A model generated the notes under the pieces. The model was not told the DNA's origin. It was given only the letters and a program-made list of their open reading frames with translations, and searched no databases. The position numbers and the translations under genes were made by a program. Shown here one piece after another: positions 9,199 through 17,992 of a DNA stretch of 64,000 nt. Positions within the stretch are counted from its first letter, which is position 1. The number at the start of each line of letters is the position of its first letter. The DNA is from an uncultured Nocardioides sp. (lineage in GTDB: Bacteria > Actinomycetota > Actinomycetes > Propionibacteriales > Nocardioidaceae), in the NCBI RefSeq assembly GCF_947489365.1, contig NZ_CANLDB010000001.1, forward strand, positions 930,001 to 994,000, in the 5' to 3' direction.

Positions 9199-10041
9199 TC
9201 AGGGGCAGAAGCGGCGGACGCCCCTCGGGCTGACCGCGAGGTCGCGGCGCACCAGCGCGATCCGGCCGTCCCACTCGCGGCAGGCCGTGCGGAAGGCCGG
9301 GTCGCGGTACTCCACCGCGAGCACCCGGGCGCCGTACACGCGGCGGTAGGCGCCGCACTCGTCGTACTGGCCGCACTCCTCGGCGACGGCGAAGTCGAGG
9401 CCGAAGCGCTTCCCGTTCCACCCCGCGCGGTTCTTCTGGGCGATGGCGAGGCCGCTGCCGTGGGCGCGCTCCGCCAGGAGACGGACGAAGGCGTTGGTCT
9501 GCTGCTGGCTGATCAGGCCCTTGCTGCGCAGGTAGGAGTCGAGGTTGTCGGGCTCGACGGCGTCGTAGCCGGCCTCGGCGCAGCCGCTCATCCAGCCGCC
9601 GACGATGCGCGCCAGCCGTTGGCGCTTCGCCGGGGTGCGGATGTCCAGCAGCCACTCGCCCCACCCGGAGTCGACGACCGCACGACCGTTCTTCTTCAGG
9701 ACGAGGCCCCACCGCTTCTTCCAGAACTGCTTCTCGTTCGGCTGGGTCTGGAAGGCGTTGACGTAGCAGACGTCGTAGACGCCGTCGCGGCCCACCGGCG
9801 GAGCCTCGCGGTCCCGGATGACGACGTCGACGCTCCCGGGCACCGTCCGGGTGCCACCGATCTGGTAGTCCCACCGGTCGGCCGCGGGTGGCAGCGCGTA
9901 GTCGCCGGCGCCGCGCCCGGCCGTGGCCGCGGGGTCCGCGGTGGCGGTGGTGGCCGGCAGGGGGACGCCGACCACCGCGAGGACGAGGGCGAGGAGCAGC
10001 AGGCGAGGACGCACACCGGGATTCTGCCCGACGGCGCTCAC
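9199..10041 (-). CDS. Secreted GH114-like endo-alpha-1,4-polygalactosaminidase
   Basis: A 280-residue exported protein. An N-terminal hydrophobic stretch (LLLLALVLAVVGVPLPA) ends in an Ala-rich cleavage region. The mature part has GH114 signatures: WDYQIGG, VCYVNAFQTQ, WLLDIR, GYDAVEPDNLDSY and AEECGQYDECGAY. GH114 enzymes hydrolyse galactosaminogalactan-like polymers outside the cell. A GTG at 10014, just before the hydrophobic segment, is a plausible alternative start and would give a more typical signal peptide. The gene is convergent with the tandem dehydrogenase, 6 bases apart, and sits 6 bases downstream of the CGNR gene, so it may be cotranscribed with that regulator. Confidence 0.82.
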   Translation of the reverse strand: MSAVGQNPGVRPRLLLLALVLAVVGVPLPATTATADPAATAGRGAGDYALPPAADRWDYQIGGTRTVPGSVDVVIRDREAPPVGRDGVYDVCYVNAFQTQPNEKQFWKKRWGLVLKKNGRAVVDSGWGEWLLDIRTPAKRQRLARIVGGWMSGCAEAGYDAVEPDNLDSYLRSKGLISQQQTNAFVRLLAERAHGSGLAIAQKNRAGWNGKRFGLDFAVAEECGQYDECGAYRRVYGARVLAVEYRDPAFRTACREWDGRIALVRRDLAVSPRGVRRFCP

Positions 10042-10047
10042 CGGCGG

Positions 10048-10590
10048 TCAGGACCGAGTGGTGCGTCGGCGGGCGCGGTACGCCGCCGCGGCCTCGCGGT
10101 TCGTGCAGGTCGTGGAGCAGAAGCGGCGCGAGCGGTTGCGGGACAGGTCGAGGACGACGCCCTCGCAGCCGTCGGCGTCGCAGGAGGAGATGCGGCTGAG
10201 CTCGTCGACGCGGACGACGTCCATCATCGCCATGGCGGTCTCCACGACGATCCGGTCGGGCAGCGGGGCGTCGTCGTCGATGGCGTGCAGGTGCCAGTCC
10301 CAGCCGTCGTGGCGGGCGAGGCGCGGCACGGCCCCCGCGTCGGCGAGCATCCGGTTCACCATCCCCGCGGCCGTGTCGCGGTCGGCCGTCAGCAGCGTGC
10401 GCAGCGTGGGGCGCAGCGCCCGCACCGCCTCGAGCTCGGCGACGTCGCCGTCGTGGCGGCCGGTGTAGCCGTACTCCTCCCACACGGCGTCGAGGTCGGC
10501 GACCGACGTCAGCGTGTCCGGCTCCTCGGCGCTGTTGACCAGGGCGGTGGCGGCCTGCAGCGACATCACGGTGTCATGAGTGAAGTCCAC
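10048..10590 (-). CDS. CGNR zinc-finger regulator (variant CTNR)
   Basis: A 180-residue protein of the ABATE/CGNR family: an N-terminal stress-responsive helical domain, then a short zinc finger near the C terminus reading RRFCSTTCTNREAAAAYRAR. The usual signature is CGNR; here the glycine is threonine. A second cysteine pair, SSCDADGCEG, precedes it and completes the metal site. Such proteins are probably DNA-binding regulators. The GTG at 10590 has TAAGGT exactly 12 bases upstream and no ribosome site, so it looks leaderless. It is divergent from the EamA transporter and may control it. Confidence 0.85.
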   Translation of the reverse strand: MDFTHDTVMSLQAATALVNSAEEPDTLTSVADLDAVWEEYGYTGRHDGDVAELEAVRALRPTLRTLLTADRDTAAGMVNRMLADAGAVPRLARHDGWDWHLHAIDDDAPLPDRIVVETAMAMMDVVRVDELSRISSCDADGCEGVVLDLSRNRSRRFCSTTCTNREAAAAYRARRRTTRS

Positions 10591-10591
10591 G

Positions 10592-10621
10592 TTGACACCT
10601 TACGACATCCGGTCCTAGGGT
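10592..10621 (+). promoter_or_regulatory. Promoter of the EamA transporter, overlapping that of the CGNR gene
   Basis: TTGACA at 10592-10597 and TAGGGT at 10616-10621 are 18 bases apart and point to the EamA gene at 10630. On the other strand, TAAGGT (10601 to 10596) points to the CGNR gene. The two promoters interleave, so binding by one regulator would affect both. Confidence 0.55.
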
Positions 10622-10629
10622 CAGGAGCC

Positions 10630-11610
10630 ATGAGCACGATGACTCCTGACGTCCGGTCGAGCGGTGTGGCGGGGGGCCTCGCGTTCGCGCTGGTCTCGGC
10701 GACCGCCTTCGGTCTCGCCGGACCCCTGGCCCGCGGCCTGCTGGACGAGGGATGGACCGCCGGCGCCGCCGTCCTGGTGCGGGTCGGCGTCGCCGCCCTC
10801 GTCCTCGCCGTACCGGTCGTCGTCGTGCTCCGCGGCCGCTGGGGGCTGCTGCGCAGCAACGTCCGCGTCGTCACCCTGTACGGCGTCGCCGCGGTCGCCG
10901 GCATCCAGCTCGCGTTCTTCTACGCCGTCACCTACCTGGACGTCGGCGTCGCGCTGCTGATCGAGTACACCGCCCCTGTCGCGGTCGTGCTCTGGATGTG
11001 GCTGCGCCACGCCCAGCGCCCCGGCCGGCTGACCCTCGTCGGGGCCGTCGTCGCCGCGGTCGGGCTCGTCCTGGTGCTCGACGTGGTCTCGGGGGCCTCC
11101 CTCGACGTCGTCGGCGTGGCCTGGGCGCTGGCCGCGATGCTCGGACTGGCCGTCTACTTCGTCGTCTCGGCCGACGCCGACAACGGACTGCCGCCGATCG
11201 TCCTCGCGGAGGGCGGGCTGGTGGTCGGCACCGTCGTCCTCGGGCTCGCCGGGCTCGTCGGCCTCGTGCCGATGGCCGCCTCGACCGCGCCCGCGTCGTA
11301 CGCCGGGTTCGAGCTGCCGTGGTGGGTCGCCGCACTGGGTCTGGGTGTCGTCTGCGCGGCGCTCGCCTACGCGACGGGCGTCGCCGCCGGGCGCAGGCTC
11401 GGCTCGCGCCTGGCGTCCTTCGTCGGGCTCAGCGAGGTCCTCGCCGCCCTGGTCTTCTCGGTGCTGCTCCTCGCCGAGCTGCCCGGACCGCTCCAGCTCG
11501 CGGGCGGCGTCCTGGTGCTCGCGGGCGTGCTGCTGGTGCGCGCCGGGGAGCCGGCCGCCGAGCAGGTCCTTCCCGCGGTCCCGCCCGTGGTGGAGGATGC
11601 CCGTCGATGA
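10630..11610 (+). CDS. EamA/DMT-superfamily inner-membrane transporter
   Basis: 326 residues with about ten hydrophobic helices arranged as two repeats of five, the EamA layout. Segments such as LAFALVSATAFGLAGPLARG, YGVAAVAGIQLAFFYAVTY and LIEYTAPVAVVLWMWLRH are typical of RhtA-like or YddG-like exporters of amino acids or metabolites. The substrate is not predictable. The ATG at 10630 follows AGGAG at a good distance. The last codons overlap the methyltransferase start (ATGA), indicating translational coupling. Confidence 0.9.
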   Translation: MSTMTPDVRSSGVAGGLAFALVSATAFGLAGPLARGLLDEGWTAGAAVLVRVGVAALVLAVPVVVVLRGRWGLLRSNVRVVTLYGVAAVAGIQLAFFYAVTYLDVGVALLIEYTAPVAVVLWMWLRHAQRPGRLTLVGAVVAAVGLVLVLDVVSGASLDVVGVAWALAAMLGLAVYFVVSADADNGLPPIVLAEGGLVVGTVVLGLAGLVGLVPMAASTAPASYAGFELPWWVAALGLGVVCAALAYATGVAAGRRLGSRLASFVGLSEVLAALVFSVLLLAELPGPLQLAGGVLVLAGVLLVRAGEPAAEQVLPAVPPVVEDARR

Positions 11611-12362
11611 CTCGCGAGTGGGACGCCTCGACGTACGACGCCCTGCCCCTGCCGCACGAGGCCTGGGGCGCCGGCGTCCTGGACCGTCTCGACCTGCCGG
11701 GTGACGGCGCGGGTCTGCGGGTCCTGGACGCCGGCTGCGGGACGGGCCGCGACGCCGCCGCTCTCCGCGACCGGTGGCCCGGGGCGGAGCTCGTGCTGCT
11801 GGACGGCTCCGAGCGGATGCTCGAGCGCGCCCGGGAGCGGTTGGGCGACTCCGCGACGTACGTCCACGCGGACCTGACCCGGCCGCTGCCCGACACCGTG
11901 GGCACCGTCGACGCCGTCATGAGCGTCGCGGCCTTCCACTGGGTCGGTGACCACCGGGCCCTGTTCGCGCACCTCGCCGCCGTCCTGCGCCCCGGCGGCC
12001 GACTGGTCGCCGAGTGCGGTGGTGCGGGCAACCTCGACGCGATGGACTCCGCCCTGCGGACGGCGCAGCGGGCCTTCGGGATCGACGAGGACCCGGGGGA
12101 GTGGTGCTTCGCCGGGGTCGACGACACCCGCGCGGAGCTGGTGTCGGCCGATCTGGTCGTCGACGACGTCCGGCTCCGGCAGCACCCGATCCGCCTGGCG
12201 GAGCCCGACCTGCTGCGCCGCTACCTCGCGACCGTGGTGCTCGGCGGCTACGCCGAGCCGCTGGCGGACCGCTTCGACGCCTTCGTCGACGCGGTCGCGG
12301 AGGCCATGACCGAGCCGGTCGTGGACTACGTCCGGCTCGAGCTGGAGGCCACGGCGCCCTGA
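11607..12362 (+). CDS. SAM-dependent methyltransferase, class I
   Basis: 251 residues. SAM-binding motif I is VLDAGCGTGRDAA near residue 38, followed by an acidic LLDGSERML, then HADLTRPLP and SVAAFHWVGD, the pattern of trans-aconitate or ubiquinone-type methyltransferases (Methyltransf_11/25). The acceptor is unknown. It overlaps the transporter by 4 bases (ATGA), so the pair is expressed together; the exported compound may be the methylated product, which is inference. Its stop codon lies in the loop of a strong hairpin. Confidence 0.88.
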   Translation: MTREWDASTYDALPLPHEAWGAGVLDRLDLPGDGAGLRVLDAGCGTGRDAAALRDRWPGAELVLLDGSERMLERARERLGDSATYVHADLTRPLPDTVGTVDAVMSVAAFHWVGDHRALFAHLAAVLRPGGRLVAECGGAGNLDAMDSALRTAQRAFGIDEDPGEWCFAGVDDTRAELVSADLVVDDVRLRQHPIRLAEPDLLRRYLATVVLGGYAEPLADRFDAFVDAVAEAMTEPVVDYVRLELEATAP

Positions 12363-12376
12363 GGGGCGCCGTGGCC
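12347..12376. terminator. Bidirectional terminator hairpin containing a stop codon
   Basis: GGCCACGGCGCCC (12347-12359) pairs perfectly with GGGCGCCGTGGCC (12364-12376), a 13-bp stem with the loop TGAG. The methyltransferase TGA is inside the loop. It sits between two convergent genes and can serve both strands. Confidence 0.75.
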
Positions 12377-12381
12377 GGTCC

Positions 12382-13719
12382 TCACTTCTTGCGGGGCCCC
12401 TTGGCCGGCGCCGCCTGCGGGCTGGCCTGGGTCGCCTCCGGGTCCGGGGTCGTGGGGGCCGCGGCCGCGTCGTCGGGCTCGTCGTCGCCGAACCCGGCCA
12501 CGACGTCGCGCAGGGCGCCCAGCTGCACGGCGATGGCCTCGCGGCGCTTGATCATCCGCTCGACCTGGGACCGCACGGCGGCGAGCTCGCGCTCGGACTC
12601 CTTCGTGCGGTTGTCGGTGATCGCCTCCGCCTGGGTGCGCGCCGAGGACACGACCTGCTCGGCCTCGCGGCGGGCCCGGGAGAGGATCGCCTCGGACTCC
12701 GTCTGGGCCTGCTGGCGGTGGGCGGTCGCCTGGGCGATCGCGTCGCGGGCGCGGGCCTCGGCGGCCGTGGCGCGCTCCTCGGCCTCGGTGACGAGGCGCT
12801 TGGTCTCGGCGGTCGCCGACTCGTGGTGGTCGGAGGCCTCGCGGGCCAGCCGCTCCTTCTCCACGGCCAGGGCGCGCCGGGCCTCCTGGGCCTCGCGGTC
12901 CGCGGCGGCCCGGACCTTCTCGGCCGCGCGGGTCGCGGACGTGCGGACCTCGTTGGCCTCCTGGTCGGCGGCCAGCCGGAGCTGGTCGGCTTCGCGCTGG
13001 GCGGAGGCGCGCACGTCCTCCCCCTCGGACCGGGCCAGGGCGCGCTCGGTCTCGGCGTCGGCGAGCACCCGGCTGCGGGTCTCGTCGAGGTCCTTCAGCT
13101 GGACCAGGCGCATGTCGTCGGCGTCCCGGGCGGCCTCGGCGCGGATGGCCTTGGCGTCGCGCTCGGCCTGCTCGCGGATCTCGGCCGCCTCGCGCTCGGC
13201 GGCGCGCCGGACGTCGCCGGACTCCTCCTCGGCGAGGCGCAGCATCGCCGACGCGCGGCCGCCGAGACCGGCGTACGACGGGTTCTGGTTCTCCGCCAGC
13301 TCGGCCTCGAGCTGGGTGATCCGGGCCTCGAGGTCGCCGTGGCGGCGCTCGGCCTCGGCGAGGTCGGTCGCCAGGGCGGCGCGGTCGCCGGCCATCTCGC
13401 GCACCTTCGCGTCGACCGCGTCGGCGTCGTAGCCGCCGCGGCGGACCCGCGGGAAGCTCGGCGGCAGGGTCGGACCCGGCCGGGTGGCCGGACGGGGTGC
13501 CGGGCGCGGCGGCGCCTGCTGCGGCGCCCGCGAGGGCGGGGCCGAGGAGGCCTGCTGGGTCCCCGTCGTGGGCGTCGGGGTCGTGTCCGGGCCTCCCTTG
13601 CCGGCGCCCACCGTGGGGATGGCCTGCGTGGCGCGGTCGTCCTGGGTCGTGCCGGCGCCCTCGGTGGAGGACGGCGCGTCCGCGTCGTCGTCGAAGATGG
13701 ACAGGCCGCGGTCGCTCAT
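12382..13719 (-). CDS. Long coiled-coil protein, DivIVA/Wag31-like
   Basis: 445 residues. The first 95 are disordered, rich in Pro, Thr, Gln and Ala. From about 100, FPRVRRGGYDADAVDAKV resembles the DivIVA N-terminal motif. Residues 110-400 then form an almost unbroken charged coiled coil of heptads made of Ala, Glu, Arg and Gln. The tail is acidic, then Pro/Ala, ending KGPRKK. Such proteins organise poles, septa or filaments in Actinobacteria. I chose the ATG at 13719, preceded by GGAGGGCGCC, over a longer frame. It lies downstream of ccr in the same direction, beyond a hairpin. An alternative role as a PHA-granule scaffold cannot be excluded from location. Confidence 0.82.
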   Translation of the reverse strand: MSDRGLSIFDDDADAPSSTEGAGTTQDDRATQAIPTVGAGKGGPDTTPTPTTGTQQASSAPPSRAPQQAPPRPAPRPATRPGPTLPPSFPRVRRGGYDADAVDAKVREMAGDRAALATDLAEAERRHGDLEARITQLEAELAENQNPSYAGLGGRASAMLRLAEEESGDVRRAAEREAAEIREQAERDAKAIRAEAARDADDMRLVQLKDLDETRSRVLADAETERALARSEGEDVRASAQREADQLRLAADQEANEVRTSATRAAEKVRAAADREAQEARRALAVEKERLAREASDHHESATAETKRLVTEAEERATAAEARARDAIAQATAHRQQAQTESEAILSRARREAEQVVSSARTQAEAITDNRTKESERELAAVRSQVERMIKRREAIAVQLGALRDVVAGFGDDEPDDAAAAPTTPDPEATQASPQAAPAKGPRKK

Positions 13720-13829
13720 GCAGGCGCCCTCCTGGCTCGCGAGGTGGTCGTGGAGAAGACCCCAGTCTGTCGGATCGGAGGGCGAGAACCCACCCCGCAC
13801 GGGTGTGGTGCGCGCCCCGTCCGAGCAGA

Positions 13830-13861
13830 TCCCGCGCCCCGTCCGGGAAGGTGGCGCGGGA
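13830..13861 (-). terminator. Hairpin downstream of ccr
   Basis: TCCCGCGCC (13830-13838) and GGCGCGGGA (13853-13861) form a perfect 9-bp stem with a 14-base loop, ten bases beyond the ccr stop. It separates ccr from the coiled-coil gene. Confidence 0.5.
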
Positions 13862-13870
13862 CCCGGGTGA

Positions 13871-15211
13871 TCAGACCCCTCGGAACCGGTTGATCGCGTC
13901 CAGGTGGGTCGCGCGGAGCTCGTGGTCGTGCACCCCGAGACCCTCCTCGGGCGCCAGGCAGAGCACGCCGACCTTGCCCTGGTGCTTGTTGTGGTGGACG
14001 TCGAGCGTGGCCTGCCCGACCTCGTCCAGGGTGTAGGTCCGGGACAGCGTCGGGTGGATCTTGCCCTTCGCGATGAGGCGGTTCGCCTCCCACGACTCGC
14101 GGTAGTTCGCGAAGTGCGAGGAGATGATGCGCTTGAGGTTCATCCACAGGTAGCGGTTGTCGTACTCGTGCATGTAGCCGCTGGTCGAGGCGCAGGTGGT
14201 GATCGTGCCGCCCTTGCGGGTCACGAACACCGAGGCGCCGAAGGTCTCGCGACCCGGGTGCTCGAAGACGATGTCGATGTCCTCGCCGCCGGTGAGCTCG
14301 CGGATGCGCTTGCCGAAGCGACGCCACTCCTTCGGGTCCTGCTCGGTGTTCTCGTCGTTCCAGAACCGGTAGTCCTCGGCGGAGCGGTTGATGATGAGCT
14401 CGGCGCCCATCGAGCGGGCGATGTCGGCCTTCTCCTCGCTGGAGACCACGCAGATCGGGGTCGCGCCGCCGTTGAGCGCGTACTGCGTGGCGAAGCCGCC
14501 CAGGCCGCCCGAGGCGCCCCAGATCAGGACGTTGTCGCCCTGCTTCATGTCGCCGCCGTTCTTCGACACCAGCTGGCGGTACGCCGTGCAGTTGACGAGG
14601 CCGGGGGAGGCGGCCTCCTCCCAGGTGAGGTGCTGCGGCTTCGGCATCAGCTGGTTGGCCTTGACCAGCGCGACGTCGGCGAGGCCGCCGAAGTTCGTCT
14701 CGAAGCCCCAGATGCGCTGCTCCGGGTCGAGCATCGTGTCGTTGTGGCCGTCGGGGCCCTCGAGCTCGACCGACAGGCAGTGGGCCACGACCTCCTGGCC
14801 GGGCTTCCAGGTGTGCACGCCGGGGCCCGTGCGCAGCACGACGCCGGCCAGGTCGGAGCCGACCACGTGGTACGGCAGGTCGTGGCGCTTCGCCAGCGGC
14901 GACAGCCGTCCGTAGCGCTCGAGGAAGCCGAAGGTGGAGACGGGCTCGAAGATCGAGGTCCAGACGGTGTTGTAGTTGATGGCGCTGGCCATGACGGCCA
15001 CCAGCGCCTCGCCCGGGCCGAGCTCGGGCATCGCGACCTCGTCGACGTGCAGGGACCGGCGGGGGTCCTTCTCCTTGGCGGAGAGGCCCTCGAACATGTC
15101 CACCTCGTCCTTGGCGACGTACGCCGCGCGGTAGGACTCGGGCAGGGCGAGGGCTGCGAAGTCCTCCGACGAGGTGTCTGGGGCCGAGATGGCGTCGAGG
15201 ATGTGCTGCAC
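13871..15211 (-). CDS. ccr: Crotonyl-CoA carboxylase/reductase
   Basis: 446 residues of the zinc-less medium-chain reductase family. The start is VQHILDAISAPDTSSEDF, and characteristic segments include KDEVDMFEGLSAKEKDPR, SAINYNTVWTSIFEPV, HVVGSDLAGVVLRTGPGV, ILIWGASGGLGGFATQYA-type NADPH binding, and FEHPGRETFGASVFV. Ccr reductively carboxylates crotonyl-CoA to ethylmalonyl-CoA with NADPH and CO2. It is the signature enzyme of the ethylmalonyl-CoA pathway and supplies extender units for polyketides. The GTG at 15211 is preferred because AGGAG lies six bases upstream and homologues begin here. It is divergent from phaC, with a possible regulator site between them. Confidence 0.95.
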   Translation of the reverse strand: MQHILDAISAPDTSSEDFAALALPESYRAAYVAKDEVDMFEGLSAKEKDPRRSLHVDEVAMPELGPGEALVAVMASAINYNTVWTSIFEPVSTFGFLERYGRLSPLAKRHDLPYHVVGSDLAGVVLRTGPGVHTWKPGQEVVAHCLSVELEGPDGHNDTMLDPEQRIWGFETNFGGLADVALVKANQLMPKPQHLTWEEAASPGLVNCTAYRQLVSKNGGDMKQGDNVLIWGASGGLGGFATQYALNGGATPICVVSSEEKADIARSMGAELIINRSAEDYRFWNDENTEQDPKEWRRFGKRIRELTGGEDIDIVFEHPGRETFGASVFVTRKGGTITTCASTSGYMHEYDNRYLWMNLKRIISSHFANYRESWEANRLIAKGKIHPTLSRTYTLDEVGQATLDVHHNKHQGKVGVLCLAPEEGLGVHDHELRATHLDAINRFRGV

Positions 15212-15249
15212 GGGGAGCTCCTGGGTGTCTCGCGGTCCGGGGTGCACGC

Positions 15250-15267
15250 AACGTACCGACGAGTAAC
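15250..15267 (-). promoter_or_regulatory. ccr promoter with a partial dyad
   Basis: On the minus strand TACGTT (15255 to 15250) is a reasonable -10. Immediately upstream, 15253-15267 contains CGAGTAAC facing GTACCG. The CGAGTAAC half resembles the half-sites of the repeated element near 48.9 and 49.7 kb, so it may be a repressor site. The match is partial. Confidence 0.3.
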
Positions 15268-15396
15268 CGGCCGCGGGCCACTCCGTGTCCTACGTCACGG
15301 CCGACCCGGGCTTCGCCGGCCCACCGTCGGCGCCTGCGGCGGCCCGCCCCGTCCACCGGGCAGGACAGGCTGTGTCGCCAGTCACAGCGGACCGCC

Positions 15397-15402
15397 TACT
15401 GT
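15397..15402 (+). promoter_or_regulatory. -10 box of the leaderless phaC promoter
   Basis: TACTGT lies exactly 12 bases upstream of the phaC ATG. No ribosome binding site is present, so the transcript probably begins at the start codon. Confidence 0.55.
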
Positions 15403-15408
15403 CAGCAC

Positions 15409-17136
15409 ATGAGCCAGACCGACTCGGGCCCCGCCGAGCAGACCGAGGTGAGCGGCGAGCTCGCCACCCCGCTCGACATGCTCCTCGCCGACGCCTCCTC
15501 CAGCCTCCCCCGCCGCTTCGTGCCCGGCATGTCCGGGATCCGCTTCGCCGCGGGCCTGGCCCGCCACCCCCGCCGTGTCGTCGGGCGCACCGCCGGCCTG
15601 GCCGGTGAGCTCGTCAAGGTCGGGCTGGGCCGCTCCGAGCTGGCCCCCGACGAGAAGGACCGTCGCTTCGGCGACGACGCCTGGGCGAAGAACCCGCTGT
15701 TCCGGCGGGCGCTGCAGACCTACCTCGCCACCGGGCACGCAGCCCGGGGGCTCGTGGACGACGCCGAGCTGAGCTGGGGCGACGACCACCGCATCCGCTT
15801 CATCGTCGACAACATCGTCGAGGCCGCGTCGCCCAGCAACCACCCGCTGACGAACCCGAAGGTCCTCAAGCGGACCCTCGACACCGGTGGCGGCAACCTG
15901 CTGGAGGGCGGCCGGCGCTTCGTGCGGGACTTCGCCACCGCGCCCCGCGTGCCGTCGATGGTCGAGCCCGACGCCTTCGAGGTCGGCGCCGACATGGCGG
16001 TCACGCCGGGCGCCGTCGTCCTGCGCACCGAGCAGTTCGAGCTGATCCAGTACACGCCGCAGACCGACAAGGTCCACGAGATCCCGATGTTGATCGTGCC
16101 GCCGACGATCAACAAGTACTACGTGATCGACCTCGCCCCGGAGCGCTCCCTGGTCGAGCACCTCGTCCGCTCCGGCAAGACGGTCTTCTGCATCTCGTGG
16201 CGCAACCCCGACGTCCGGCACGCCCAGTGGGACCTCGACACGTACGGCGCCGCGATCCTCGAGGCCATGGACGCCGCCCAGGCGATCTCGCGGCAGTCGA
16301 GCACCTCGATCTTCGGCATCTGCTCCGGCGGGATGATCGCTTCGATGGTGCTGGCGCACCTCGCGGCGGTCGGCGAGCTCGACCGCGTGGCGTCGTACAC
16401 GCTGGCGGTGACGGTGCTCGACCAGGCGCGGGCCGGCGTGACCAGCGCACTGATGTCGCACAAGGCGGCCGCCGCGTCGACCCGGGCGTCCGCGGAGAAG
16501 GGCTACCTCGACGGCCGGACGCTGGCCGAGGTGTTCGCCTGGCTGCGACCCAACGACCTGATCTGGAACTACTGGGTCAACAACTACCTGATGGGTCACG
16601 CGCCCAAGGCGTTCGACATCCTCTACTGGAACGCCGACCCGGTGCGGATGTCGGCGGGCATGCACCGCGACTTCATGGACCTCGCGCTGCGCAACGCGCT
16701 GGTCGAGCCGAAGGCCGCGACCATGCTCGGCTCGCCGGTCGACCTGTCGACGATCACCACCGACTCCTACGTCGTCGCGGGCATCGCCGACCACCTGTGC
16801 CAGTGGCAGTCCTGCTACCAGGCCACCCAGCTGTTCGGCGGCGACACGCGGTTCGTGCTCTCGACGAGCGGCCACATCGCCGCGATGGTGAACCCGCCCG
16901 GCAACCCGAAGGCCAACTTCCGGGCCTCCCCGGAGCGCGACGGTCACCCCGTGAACCCGGAGTCGCCCGAGGACTGGCTGGCCAGCGCCAACCGGGTCCA
17001 GGGCAGCTGGTGGGAGGACTGGTCGGAGTGGCTGTCCACCCGGTCCGGCGGGGAGCGGGGCAAGCCGCGGAAGCTCGGCAACGCCGACCACGAGCCGGTC
17101 GCGGAGGCGCCGGGCACCTATGTCCACGACCGCTGA
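15409..17136 (+). CDS. phaC: Poly(3-hydroxyalkanoate) synthase, class II-like
   Basis: 575 residues. The nucleophile is Cys in the lipase-box variant FGICSGG, near residue 304, in place of the usual serine. Other landmarks are PTINKYYVIDL, FCISWRNPDVRHAQWDL, LRPNDLIWNYWVNNYL and GHIAAMVNPPGN carrying the catalytic His; TTDSYVVAGIADHL supplies the Asp. PhaC polymerises 3-hydroxyacyl-CoA into storage granules. Its length and single-gene form fit class I/II rather than the two-subunit classes. The reading frame overlaps the next hydrolase by 17 bases, so synthase and depolymerase-like enzyme are translationally linked. It lies beside ccr and thiolase, which share its precursors. Confidence 0.95.
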   Translation: MSQTDSGPAEQTEVSGELATPLDMLLADASSSLPRRFVPGMSGIRFAAGLARHPRRVVGRTAGLAGELVKVGLGRSELAPDEKDRRFGDDAWAKNPLFRRALQTYLATGHAARGLVDDAELSWGDDHRIRFIVDNIVEAASPSNHPLTNPKVLKRTLDTGGGNLLEGGRRFVRDFATAPRVPSMVEPDAFEVGADMAVTPGAVVLRTEQFELIQYTPQTDKVHEIPMLIVPPTINKYYVIDLAPERSLVEHLVRSGKTVFCISWRNPDVRHAQWDLDTYGAAILEAMDAAQAISRQSSTSIFGICSGGMIASMVLAHLAAVGELDRVASYTLAVTVLDQARAGVTSALMSHKAAAASTRASAEKGYLDGRTLAEVFAWLRPNDLIWNYWVNNYLMGHAPKAFDILYWNADPVRMSAGMHRDFMDLALRNALVEPKAATMLGSPVDLSTITTDSYVVAGIADHLCQWQSCYQATQLFGGDTRFVLSTSGHIAAMVNPPGNPKANFRASPERDGHPVNPESPEDWLASANRVQGSWWEDWSEWLSTRSGGERGKPRKLGNADHEPVAEAPGTYVHDR

Positions 17137-17992
17137 GGCGCGGGTCGTGGACACCGCGAGGTCCGGGGCGGCTCCCGACCGCGTCCGTCAGGTCTCGGTC
17201 CGCGGCCTGACGGCCCGCGTCTCGGTCCGTCCCGCCACCGGACCCCTGACCGACGCCCCGCCGCTCCTGCTGTGCAACGGCATCGGCATCAGCCTCGAGG
17301 CGCTGCAGCCGCTGGTGGACCACCTCTCCCCGCACCGCGGGGTGGTCCGCTTCGACGTGCCCGGCATCGGGGGCTCCCAGCTGCCGCCGACGCCGTACCC
17401 GATCGCGGCGCTCAGCTCGTGGGTCACCGCGCTGATGAAGAAGCTCGGCCACCGCAGCTTCGACGTCTTCGGGCTGTCGTGGGGCGGTGGGCTGGCCCAG
17501 CAGCTCGCGCTGCAGTCGCCGCGGAAGGTCCGGCGGGTGGTGCTCGCCGCCACCGGCACCGGCGTCCTCATGGTCCCGGCGCGGCCGGAGGTCCTGAAGA
17601 TCATGTCGACGCCGCGTCGTCACCGGGACCCGGCGTACGCCCGCGAGGTGGCGTCCACGATCTACGGCGGGTCGATGCGGACGAACCCGGCGCAGGGCGC
17701 CGCACTCCTGCACGCGACCACCCGGTCCGGACCCAAGCGCGGCTACTACTACCAGCTCGCGGCCATGACGGGCTGGAGCAGCCTGCCGTTCCTGCCCTTC
17801 GTGCGTCAGCCGACGCTGGTCATGGGCGGGGACGACGACCCGATCATCCCCGTCATCAACCCCCGGATGCAGGCCGCGCTCATCCCCGGCGCCCGCTTGC
17901 ACGTCTACTCCGGGGGGCACCTGGACCTGTTGGTCCAGGCGGCCAAGAACGTCCCCGTCATCGAGCAGTTCCTGAGCGAGGAGAACCCATGA
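17120..17992 (+). CDS. Alpha/beta hydrolase, PHA depolymerase (PhaZ)-like
   Basis: 290 residues, cytosolic. It has LLLCNGIGISLEALQPLVD near residue 48, a nucleophile elbow FGLSWGGGLAQQLAL near 117-123, IPVINPRMQ and a terminal GGHLDLL with the histidine. This is the signature set of intracellular medium-chain PHA depolymerases, which mobilise granule polymer. It overlaps phaC by 17 bases and the next gene by 4. Regulation in step with the synthase is implied. A simple esterase role remains possible, but the context favours polymer turnover. Confidence 0.85.
   Translation: MSTTAEARVVDTARSGAAPDRVRQVSVRGLTARVSVRPATGPLTDAPPLLLCNGIGISLEALQPLVDHLSPHRGVVRFDVPGIGGSQLPPTPYPIAALSSWVTALMKKLGHRSFDVFGLSWGGGLAQQLALQSPRKVRRVVLAATGTGVLMVPARPEVLKIMSTPRRHRDPAYAREVASTIYGGSMRTNPAQGAALLHATTRSGPKRGYYYQLAAMTGWSSLPFLPFVRQPTLVMGGDDDPIIPVINPRMQAALIPGARLHVYSGGHLDLLVQAAKNVPVIEQFLSEENP

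Noticed and set aside
13719..13800. Upstream extension of the coiled-coil protein
   Set aside because: The added residues do not resemble the family, and a strong ribosome site precedes the ATG at 13719.
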